Positions 44,691 through 64,000 of a stretch of DNA of 64,000 nucleotides are shown here, piece by piece. Under the pieces are notes generated by a model. That model ran no database searches. It was not told the DNA's origin and saw nothing but the letters and a program-made list of their open reading frames with translations. This DNA is from Bugula neritina (Eukaryota; Bryozoa; Gymnolaemata; Cheilostomatida; Bugulidae). The stretch covers positions 28,083,673-28,147,672 of the forward strand of contig OZ037766.1 of NCBI GenBank assembly GCA_964035545.1, given 5' to 3'. Numbering within the stretch: position 1 is the first letter of the stretch; each line of letters begins with the position of its first letter. The position numbers and the translations under genes are program-made.

Positions 44691-46005
44691 CAAAATACTG
44701 AGGCAAAATTTTAATTTCAAACAAATAAAATTTTTAGTAGCATCAATGATGCATTTTATTCTTTCATGCATTTCCTATTTTATCGTTATACCAATTAATT
44801 ATTTAGTTATTTTTATTCTTTTGCAGCTTTTTTGCAACTAGGTCAATTTTAGACATTTTTCCAGTCGCATAAAGCAGCATACAGCAAGCATAAAGTGCAG
44901 CTAGAATGCCTCCCTCAAGCAAACTCTCTTATATAATATGGATAGTTGCAGTAGCCCAACAATTAATAGTGATATTTGCATTAAGTATCTAATTGTGCTT
45001 AGAGATTTTTGTGTGCTTCTCAGTTAAATTCTATTAAAATTAGTTTATTGCTTTAATACTTTACAACTGGACAATCAGTAAAATCGATTTAGCTATTTAA
45101 TGCATGCCCTGCCATACCGCTAAATAGATTATACAGTCACTTTGACTTATACAACTTAAGCCTTAAGAAAACACTTTTAAATAAGTGGAATGACTTTTCA
45201 GAAAATATGTTTGGTTCAGTGCAGCAACATTGTTCATTTTCTTATTAGAAAGCTAAATATTTAGAACAAAAGACATCAAACAAATGTTAGAAGCTTTAGA
45301 CAGTTTGAATAATTAATAGAATTGATTATGCAAGGCCTAAAATTTAAAGTAATCTTTAAAATAAGCACATGTACAGTATAAATTTAAAAGCATACATTTA
45401 TTTAATGCTTTAATGTGTTTTTTAAACTTTACAATATAGATTTCTTTTGATGAATTATTTAAAATATGTGACAATATTATAATTATTATTATAGTCACAG
45501 ATCAATAAGTTTGGATATTTAAGTTGATATATTCTAGGTGCTAACTTCAGTTGCCTAACGGGTTCTAGTTGTATATCAACAAGCATAAGGACTAGCAGAT
45601 ATTTTGGATATTTAGTTTAGGAGAAGTCACTTTTGACTTCAAAGAAATGGGTGTAACCATTCTCTGATTACTTTGAAGTCTTTTTATGCCAAGTCAGAAA
45701 TTTAGCTAGATTTACTTTGAATGCAACAGTATTTTGCTAAAGTTATAGGTATTCTCAAATTTATGAAATTTATATATAGAAACTGGTAAGATTTGCAGCA
45801 GAAACATTTCCTTCTAAAATTATGTCAAAAGTCAAACTTCCTATACATATTTTTATATTTATTCACTCGAATCAAAATACTATTTTTCAATTGCTGACAA
45901 ATATACTTTTTAACAATTAGTTTTTAGTATGGGTATTCAGTATTATTATAATATTTAACCTGATGAAAAATTTCGTCATTTAGTGTTTCTCAAACTTGGC
46001 TCATT

Positions 46006-51080
<5,075 letters not shown>

Positions 51081-53690
51081 ACTTTTAATTTGAGTTTTTT
51101 TAATATATAAGTTATTTAAACTATCGATTTGAAACTTTAAGTTGACAACTTATATAAATTTTTCATCTCATTTTTATTTTTAATAGCATCAATTTAATGA
51201 TTTAATTGAAACTCAATTTGGTAACTGTTTTATACTTTTTTATGAATGGTTTTTCAAAACTAGGATAAGAAAAACTACTACATAAAATTGAATTTTTAAA
51301 ACTAGCACAGATAAGAGTTGATTATAGAAGCAACTAGTTATGGTAATATCTCTCAACAACATGTCAATTTGTGCACACCAATCATATTTTATAACTGTTG
51401 TGTTATGTACGTTAACAACCCTTTTAGAAAAACTAAACACAAAGCTCATAATATTTGTTTTTGGTCTACATTTATATATTGTTTTGCATAATTAAAAAAT
51501 GTTTTATTATCCTTGTAAATGTTTTCGAAAGTTGTGCATTTAAAAAATAAATAGATATACAAAACTTTTGTAAAAATATTCTGCATTGTAAGAAGCAAAA
51601 GCCTAAAGTGAATTGAATGCCAGTAAAATTTGAATCAATTGCTTTGGCTTTAATTGGTAATTTTATGTTTTATATATACATATAATAATTATATTTATGC
51701 AAAAATATTTACAAATAATGCAAATGATATCATAGTTGCTATAAATACCCATGCAATAGAGATTTTTAGATACAGCTCAACCTAAATGATAGGCAAGTAG
51801 TAGGCCTCCATCAGTCAGTCAGCCCAACTATGGATGCCACACCTTTTATACAACAGGTGTATAAAGGACAGGCTGTCGCCTATGTAACTTGTTCCCTTCT
51901 TCATGTTGCTGACAAAACCAAAAAAACAGAAGTGCTGCTACGGCTTGGCAAAAGCGCCTTCGGAGAAGAAAACATAGTTTATTGCATGGGTTAACTTTTT
52001 TTAATGAGTTGCATTGCATTAATTGCATCACCCAAGTTGTCAATGATTTGGGTACACAACTCCAATCTAATGTAGCAAGCAAAACAATGTGTGTTATTAT
52101 TATTTTACAGCTAAATAATCACCATCTACGTTATATGGTAAAAAAAATTAATATAGCTAATTTTTAGAATTAGCTACATATATCACATATTATGTCTGTG
52201 AAGTTGTCTGAGGAAATATACATAGACGTTGCCAATTGAAAAACTAAGTAGTCCTACAGTTCATATATTACGGATAACAATTATTATTTATGTAGGAGCA
52301 TTGAAAGAGAAATGCCAATAACTAGACTAAGCTATTCAATTACTTTTAAAAACTTTTAGTTTGGATGATCAGAGGAACAAAGCACTTTTTGCTTTATGGC
52401 TCAATTGTATGATCATTTTATTATGGGGGGGGGGGGAGAGAAAACTTTCTGAAAAAGCATTATGTTGGCTCACTATAATGAGTTTTCAAGAAGTGGTTAA
52501 TCATGCATGTAATAATGTTGTAAATAAACTCTGCATTCTGAAGGAAGTTGTTTTTGTTCAGCCAAATACATTAGAGTGGAGCTTTTATTCACTGAAACTG
52601 AATAGAATGTATTCCAGCCCAGTGCTGCCATAGGCTAGTCTAACAATAATATTGGAACACATTTAACTAGAAGGAAGTTAAACTATTTATACTTATGACC
52701 TCCAACAAAGACACGCTGCTTATAACAAAATTCGTTACTGATAGCATGTTCCTTGCATCACTGTCAAGTACAGCTCTGCTGGAAACCTGTATAAGGGTCA
52801 TTATACTTAATTTAGTACACACTGGGAATCTCCAGTCTTTAACTATTTTTTACAATGTCGCTGCTAATGAACATGGGTTTTTGCCCAAAACTAATAAAAT
52901 ATCAATAAATACACCTAAATAATCAAGGTTATTTTTAATTTTGCTTGATTTCCCATGTTTTTTCTAATCATTCAGCTACTTTTGATTGCGGACCATTACG
53001 AAAAAACTGTAACGGTCTGCAATCCAAATTAGCTAAATAAATAAGTAAAAGCACGGGAAATCATACGAAATTAAAAAGAACCTTGATAATTTAAGTGTAT
53101 TTATTGATATTTTACTGGTTTTGGGCTAAAACCCATGTTCATTAGCAGCTAAATTGTAAAAATAGCTAAAAACTGGAGATTTCTAGAGTGTACTAAATTA
53201 GGTAAAATGACCCATAAAGGATTTTTTTGTTCCATAAACTCTCACTTAGGAGTAGATAACTTATAAATGAATCAGCAGCTCAGTGACAAGATAAAAGAGG
53301 CAAGTCATCTTGAAATAATATGCTTTATAATTATTATAGGTTATTTATGAGAACACCCTGACAGATTTATATTATCAATTTATTTACTTTATATTGAGAC
53401 ATATAACTAAATGTAAACTTGCCTGACAAAGAGGCTTAATCAAGTTTTAAGAATGAAATTGTTTGTGAAATATTATTTATTCTTATAAATTATGACTTCT
53501 GTTATTGTAAACTTACTAAGAATTATAACACAAATAGCAGGTTGAAAATATAAAAGCCTATATATGCTTATTATAAAAATGGAAACACATCTACATTTAT
53601 ATGTATATAATATATAAATATTTAAATATATAAATACACATTAAAAATAGGTAAATATAGATAGCCTGTAAAGTTGTAAAGATATATATA
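51081..53690. other. Intergenic region with one MITE, no gene seen
   Basis: No convincing coding frame. A somewhat less AT-rich patch at about 51780-52090 includes a hairpin near 51841 (ccttttatac...gtataaagg) and is unexplained. A G run occurs at about 52424-52436. The fold-back MITE at 52795-53213 is listed separately. Confidence 0.55.
52795..53213. mobile_element. Fold-back MITE, 419 bp, with 4-bp target duplication
   Basis: Termini GGGTCATTATAC and GTAAAATGACCC, with arms complementary over most of the element, flanked by ATAA at 52791-52794 and 53214-53217. Same family as 48958-49360 and the remnant at 7041. Confidence 0.88.
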
Positions 53691-53724
53691 TATATAAATC
53701 CAAACAACTATACCAAAGAAGAAA

Positions 53725-54807
53725 ATGATAAACTTACTCAACATTTCTACAAAACAAGTTCACTTTACTTTCAACGACATCATTTATACACAGACGGATG
53801 GTGTTGCTATGGGATCTCCTCTAGGACCAATAATTGCGAATATATTCATGACAAAACTAGAACAGCAAGTAATACCAAAATTGAATTCAATGTCACCTTG
53901 GGTGAGATACATAGATGACACATTTGCAACAATAGACCCTGATTATATTAACACAACACTCAACACACTTAATAATTTTCATCCTAACATAAAATTTGCT
54001 CACAAACTAGAAACCAATAAATTACTTTCTTTTCTAGATGTTACAGTTTTGCGACACAATAGCTCAGTGGAAACCACAGTATTCCGCAAACCAACACATA
54101 ACGATACATATTTACATTGGAACTCTTTCTCACTAAAAACGTGGAAGCTAAGCACACTCAAGTCACTAGTATTAAGGGCTAATAAAATCTGTTCTACTCC
54201 AGCACTTAAGACCCAAGAACTAAACTATATTCGAAAAGTTTTTGAACATAAAAATGGTTACCCTAAATATGTAATAGAGAAAACTATTAACAACGTTGGT
54301 GATGGACTACTCAGTGAAAAAGACAACAGAAAACACATTTTACTCCAGCTGCCTTATAAAGGAGTAACAGGAGAAAAACTAATCCGCTCCCTCAATAAAT
54401 TAATTACAGACTCTTTTTCAAATGAACTCAATGCCCGGATTTTATTTAAAGAAACCCCCTTAAGTTCACATTTTAATCTCAAAGATAAAACCAATAAAGA
54501 ACACATTCACAACCTAGTCTACAAAATAACCTGCCCTGAAGCTACCTGTCAACAAACATATGTAGGCGAAACCGGACGTCGCCTATCACACAGGATACAT
54601 GAACACTGCCATGACATCAATTCCAAAATTTATCAACACATCTCCACCACTAATCATGGAAACATATCAATAGACAATGTAACAGTTTTAAATCATTCAT
54701 TTAAAGGAATCCACCATCGAAAAGTAGCCGAAGCTCTCTACATTAAACAAATAAAACCGCAACTCAATAAACAAAATTACTCCATACCACTAAAACTATA
54801 TCAATAG
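53725..54807 (+). CDS. Penelope RT (C-terminal part) with GIY-YIG endonuclease
   Basis: The 360-residue ORF is open upstream of this Met for several codons (...TIPKKK), so the start is only the first Met of a truncated protein. RT motifs: DGVAMGSPLGPIIANIFM (about 28-45) and the catalytic YIDDTFA (about 63-69), then FLDVTV and FRKPTHND. The C-terminal GIY-YIG nuclease includes HNLVYKITCP and TYVGETGRRLSHRIHEH (about 270-300). This RT plus GIY-YIG layout is diagnostic of Penelope-like elements. The remaining frame is intact, so the insertion is recent, but without the RT N terminus it is probably not active. Confidence 0.9.
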   Translation: MINLLNISTKQVHFTFNDIIYTQTDGVAMGSPLGPIIANIFMTKLEQQVIPKLNSMSPWVRYIDDTFATIDPDYINTTLNTLNNFHPNIKFAHKLETNKLLSFLDVTVLRHNSSVETTVFRKPTHNDTYLHWNSFSLKTWKLSTLKSLVLRANKICSTPALKTQELNYIRKVFEHKNGYPKYVIEKTINNVGDGLLSEKDNRKHILLQLPYKGVTGEKLIRSLNKLITDSFSNELNARILFKETPLSSHFNLKDKTNKEHIHNLVYKITCPEATCQQTYVGETGRRLSHRIHEHCHDINSKIYQHISTTNHGNISIDNVTVLNHSFKGIHHRKVAEALYIKQIKPQLNKQNYSIPLKLYQ

Positions 54808-55058
54808 CTCCACACTACTCAACTCTCACATAGTTTCACTAATTCTTGCTGTTTTTATATTTGGATATCTATTTTTTTTGTCAACTCTAATTTATTTTTT
54901 ATGCAAAAAAATCAGTATAATTTTTGACCTGCGTAATATATAAATAAGATTATCTCCCTAAGTTTCAATAATTTACAATAACTGCCACTCTCTATTCTTT
55001 GTGTCATGCATAACGTCTAACGTAACATAATAATTTTTAAATTTCATTCATTGCTACT

Positions 55059-55090
55059 CTGAAGATGGGTACAGTGGTACCCAAAATATC
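55059..55090 (+). ncRNA. Possible degenerate hammerhead motif in Penelope 3' UTR
   Basis: CTGAAGA, then a hairpin TGGGTAC-AGTG-GTACCCA, then AAATATC. The first part matches the hammerhead CUGANGA core and stem II; the following GAA is AAA here. Hammerhead motifs are known in Penelope-like elements. Stem I is weak (ACT/AGT), so this is tentative. Confidence 0.3.
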
Positions 55091-55143
55091 AGTGTAATTA
55101 CTTTACCTAATAAAGTAAAAAAACAACAATGTTTCTCGTATAC

Positions 55144-55147
<4 letters not shown>

Positions 55148-55192
<45 letters not shown>
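55148..55192. repeat. (TA)n microsatellite
   Basis: AT tract between the Penelope 3' end and the start of the second block copy. Confidence 0.95.
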
Positions 55193-55199
<7 letters not shown>

Positions 55200-55729
55200 C
55201 ATGCATGTGTGTAGGCGCGCGGGAGAGCACATGTGTTGTGCAAATATACTGAGAAAATAATCATGTGATTGAACTGAGATAGCGGCATGTAAAAAGTGAT
55301 TAACATATTGTATCATAGTATATATATTATCATTGAAAAATTTGCATTACAGTTTCATATTCAATGCAGTTTACAATAAGCTTAAACTTTTAACCTTACG
55401 CTTAACCAAAAGGTTCTAACCTATTTCTGTTTCAATAAAATGCACACGCAAAGCACTCGAATACCAACAGTTATGTTTGCTGTAAAAACAATAACTTTTG
55501 CATCTCTCAAATTTCATAGGCAGATGGCTTTGTCATTTTGACTTTCCTATTAGAACACTCTAATAAACCTTTTAAAACTCACATAAATGCAGAATCAGAT
55601 GTGTTACCTTGTTTGGTCTCTATATGATCAATCAATATGCCATATCCCTGTGTCAAGTTTAATGCAGGTGAAGTATTGCATAATTTGTTAGTTATATTCA
55701 GTATAATTCATTATGTACATCTGATCGAC

Positions 55730-57082
55730 ATGAAGCTGCAGGTGATATTTCAACTCATTCTGTATTTAACAGGTGTGTAACATGTTTTAAAAACGTTTAT
55801 ACATACCAGGCTTATTCATATGTAGGCTTTGCAACTGCTCGCCTTTGTTTTGTGCAGCCAAACTTACTTATATGCATGCATATGTATTTTATTTTTGAGC
55901 AAATTGTTAAAATTACTTTATAAGTTTTATTTTAAATAATTCATGAAGTAACTCGTTTAAAATTAGAACATTTTCTGCAAAACAGCTCTGATTTTGACAT
56001 TTACTCCAAAAACTATAATAAATAAAAGGAATATTTTTCATACTATAATTCAGAAATGTTTTTTCAGATATTTGATTCAAAAGCAACATGACTGTAGATT
56101 TAAAATATACATAACAATCTAGCACAAGTACAATCAGAAATGGTTATATAATTGTTGGAATTGTAATTTTGTTCTCTTGCACTATAGCTACTCGACAAAG
56201 ATTTTTGCCGTCATTTAAATATTTTTATTGTTTAATACACAATCGATTGATTGCTATATGAGAAAAAGGAAAAGCATTTTTCAATCTGCAAATAACAGGA
56301 AAGTTATATTAAAAAATATTAAAAACACATTGTGTTGAAGGCTATAGGTGGCTACAGCCTATAGATTTAGTTTGCTGAATCTAATGCTGATAGAATGTTT
56401 GAGCAAATTTGTTTGACTTTGCTATTAACCTGGGCCTAAACTTTGTTATACTTTGATTGTTTTATAGTTTATTGTTGTTCATGTTCATGTGTACTATTCA
56501 TGTAATGCTAAATCATTGGTTTACAAGGTTTACAAAGTACGGAATAGATTTGGATACTTTTACTCTGAGACTAGATGACTTCACCTTTGCTACTACAACT
56601 AGAGGCACTAACAAACTAAATCTTGGATACACAGACAACTGTTCTGGTTGTGGAGGAGAGACTGAGACTAGAAGTCAGATTTACTTTGACATAACCGGTG
56701 AGGTTTAGGCAGCCTTTAAAGTTAAACCTATATATAGCATTTAATAAAGAATATAAAAATATCAACATCGATTTATTTTTCATTACTTTATTGGAAACCA
56801 AGCAGCTGTTCGCAGCAACTCATACATTACTAAACAAATCTATTTAGTAAGTTACTTTAGTGCCATCAAATTACTGATATGCTGGCATATTTTGTAGGCA
56901 CTCAGTTCGAGTTGAAAGATGACGTGACTTTCAGTAGCTCTGGTTACATTCCATACACTTATCACAGTTCTAGAACTTCACAAAGAGTTGAGACACAATG
57001 GACTGCATGCTGTGGCACGGCATATTTTAGAAGTGGCTATGGAAACAGCACTGGGAAAATTTTGCTGCGTCTTGTAGAATAA
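55730..57082 (+). pseudogene. PAN-GON gene E, internal deletion of PAN and GON-1
   Basis: It retains the signal exon 55730-55772 (MKLQVIFQLILYLTG), GON-2 56528-56697 and GON-3 56898-57082, all close copies of gene C. The C offset changes from 17729 to 15092, so 2.6 kb holding both PAN exons and GON-1 is gone, with a junction near 56460-56480. Splicing the signal exon (phase 1) to GON-2 (phase 2) would shift the frame and reach a stop at once. The GON-2 and GON-3 frames themselves remain open, implying a recent deletion. Confidence 0.82.
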
Positions 57083-59627
<2,545 letters not shown>

Positions 59628-59630
59628 TTG

Positions 59631-59665
<35 letters not shown>

Positions 59666-59907
59666 ATATATATACTGATCAACAAATTATGATGAAAGGC
59701 TTAAAACATTAAAAGAATGAAAAGACCATTGCCTTCTCATTGTTTGAATGCAATTCAACATAAAATCTTACTAATAATAGTAAGTTATAATATAGTTTAA
59801 ATATGCAACATAGGGCAGGTATATATTTATGGTTAACAAATAACAAGTTTGTAATCTTATATACTTGCATCAGCTACTTAGCTCATGTATTTTCAAATCA
59901 TTTCATA

Positions 59908-60295
59908 TCACTAAACGCAGTGTTACAGTTCCATTTGGTTGCCCATCTCCATTTGCCAAACTCAAATGTGCACAACAACCTGTACAATGACTTTCTATGA
60001 CTTGTGGTTCAGTGAAGTTTAAATATGCATATGGAATGTAGCCTCTGCAACAAGTTTATCTTCATACCCTCCTCTAGTTCAAATCGAGTACCTGCATGTA
60101 TAGAACATAATTACAAGATTGGTTTTCTAAATTTCATGATAATTTCAATTCAATAAAATAAAAAATAAGTATTCATATAATATTAGATTGCAGCAACTTT
60201 CTTCACTGCTTGCTATTGAGCATTTTGCAATTTGACTTCTTTTGGCTGCTGAATGTTTACTTACCTTTTACATCAAATCAAATTTTACCTCCGTT
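59908..60295 (-). pseudogene. Minus-strand GON remnant, second copy
   Basis: Duplicate of 44303-44690: a decayed GON-3 (59908-60095) and the end of GON-2 with its donor (about 60258-60295), with the same type of frame damage. It moved with the block duplication. Confidence 0.72.
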
Positions 60296-61595
60296 GGCAA
60301 AATACTGCGGCAAAGTTTTAATTTTAAACAAATAGAATTTTTAGTAGCATCAATAATGCATTTTATTCTTCCATGCATTTCCTATTATTTAGTTATTTTT
60401 TATTTTTTTGCAGCTTTTTTGCAATTAGGTCAATTTTAGACATTTTTCCAGTCGCATAAAGCAGCATACAGCAAGCATAAAGTGCAGCTAGAATTCCTCC
60501 CTCAAGCAAACTCTCTTATATAGGATATAGATAGTTGCAGTAGCCCAAAAATTAATAGTGATATCTGCATTAACTATCTTGTGCTTAGAGATTTTTGTGT
60601 GCTTCTCAGTTGCATTCTATTAAAATTAGTTTATTGCTTTAGGCTAATATTTTACAACTGGACAATCAGTAAGATTTATTTAGCTATTTAATGCATGCCC
60701 TGCCATACCGCTAAATCGATTATACAGTCACTTTGACTTATACAACGTAAGTTTTAAGAAAACACTTTTAAATAAGTGGAATGACTTTTCAGAAAATATG
60801 TTTGGTTCAGTGCAGCAACATTGTTCATTTTCTTAGTAGAAAGCTAAATATTTTGAACAAAACACATCAAACAAATGTTAGAAGCTTTAGAGAGTTTAAA
60901 TAATTAATAGAATTGATTATGCAAGGCCTAAAATTTAAAGTAATCTTTAAAATAAGCACATGTACAGTATAAATTTAAAAGCATACATTTATTTAATGAC
61001 CTAATGTGTTTTTTAAAATGTACAATATAGATTTATTTTGATGAATTATTTAAAATATGTGACAATCATATAATTATTATTATAGTCACAGATCAATAAG
61101 TTTGGATATTTAAGTTGATATATTCTAGGTGCTAACTTCAGTTGCCTAACGGGTTCTAGTTGTATATCAACAAGCATAAGGACTAGCAGATATTTTGGAT
61201 ATTTAGTTTAGGAGAAGTCACTTTTGACTTCAAAGAAATGGGTGTAACCATTCTCTGATTACTTTGAAGTCTTTTTATGCCAAGTCAGAAATTTAGTTAG
61301 ATTCACTTTGAATGCAGCAGTATTTTTGCTAAAGTTATAGGTCTTCTCAAATTTATGAAATTTATATATAGAAACTGGTAAAATTTGCAGCAGAAAAATT
61401 TCCTTCTAAAATTATGTCAAAAGTCAAACTTCTTATACATATTTTTATATAGTTATAGTTATCAAAATACTATTTTTTAATTGCTGACAAATATGCTTTT
61501 TAACGATTAGTTTATAGTATGGGTATGCAGTATTATTATAATATTTAACCTGTTGAAAAATTTTGTCATTTAGTGTTTCGCAAGTTTGGCTCATT

Positions 61596-63953
<2,358 letters not shown>

Positions 63954-64000
63954 GTGTGTTACTGCTCTACATATTACCTGCTATTATATATTATACATAG

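Larger units (their letters stand above)
53690..55130 (+). mobile_element. Penelope-like retroelement, 5' truncated
   Basis: Begins right after a short (TA)n run and contains a 360-residue RT/GIY-YIG frame, a 3' UTR, an AATAAA-like sequence near 55109 and a 3' end just before another (TA)n tract. The N-terminal half of the RT is missing. It lies in the interval between the two PAN-GON block copies. Confidence 0.88.

Noticed and set aside
52424-52436. Poly-G run
   Set aside because: Simple homopolymer; no G-quadruplex pattern of four separated G-tracts and no linked feature.

Overview
The window is invertebrate nuclear DNA. Coding exons are small (about 40-200 bp), with GT-AG introns and phase-conserved extracellular modules (CUB, sushi/CCP, PAN/apple-like, GON-like), in a very AT-rich background full of (TA)n and (CA)n tracts. 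A tRNA-derived SINE, a Penelope-like element and a hammerhead-ribozyme retrozyme would all fit a lophotrochozoan such as a mollusc, but the species cannot be fixed from the sequence. No bacterial, rRNA, tRNA or CRISPR feature was found.

Layout. (1) 1 to about 5447, minus: a GC-rich Ty3/Gypsy LTR retrotransposon cut by the window edge. It has a 5' LTR, a tRNA-Leu primer-binding site, gag, a textbook -1 frameshift signal, and pol (protease, RT, RNase H, D,D35E integrase) with two in-frame stops. (2) 5448-8695: AT-rich DNA with one decayed fold-back MITE and no gene. (3) 8696-27390, minus: one reconstructed 29-exon gene for a type I membrane protein of about 1709 residues: signal peptide, CUB, two divergent CCP-like modules, 22 sushi modules, one transmembrane helix and a short tail. 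All module exons after the CUB are phase 1-1. The sushi array grew by exon duplication, including a 1.91-kb three-exon block whose younger copy then received a piggyBac-like MITE and a LINE fragment. (4) 27391-30415: no gene seen. (5) 30416-64000: a cluster of six genes or pseudogenes for small secreted PAN-GON proteins. A and B (minus) are a 4-kb tandem pair, each with its own nonsense codon. C and D (plus) are intact. E (plus) is a deletion derivative of C. F (plus) is a copy of D that runs off the right edge. Two minus-strand GON remnants lie beside the C/D and E/F pairs. C-D and E-F are two copies of one block of about 15 kb.

Mobile elements inside the cluster include a 5'-truncated Penelope-like element (RT plus GIY-YIG nuclease) between the two block copies, two fold-back MITEs with 4-bp target duplications, two SINEs, and a 271-bp retrozyme-like unit in a (TA)n tract ending in a well-formed type I hammerhead ribozyme. 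Degraded relatives of that ribozyme lie in introns of A and B.

The two gene groups share a theme, expanding families of extracellular recognition-type modules (a long modular receptor and a cluster of small secreted proteins). Any link to immunity or adhesion is inference. Coordinates of spliced genes come from splice-site and reading-phase consistency read by eye; no transcript evidence was available.
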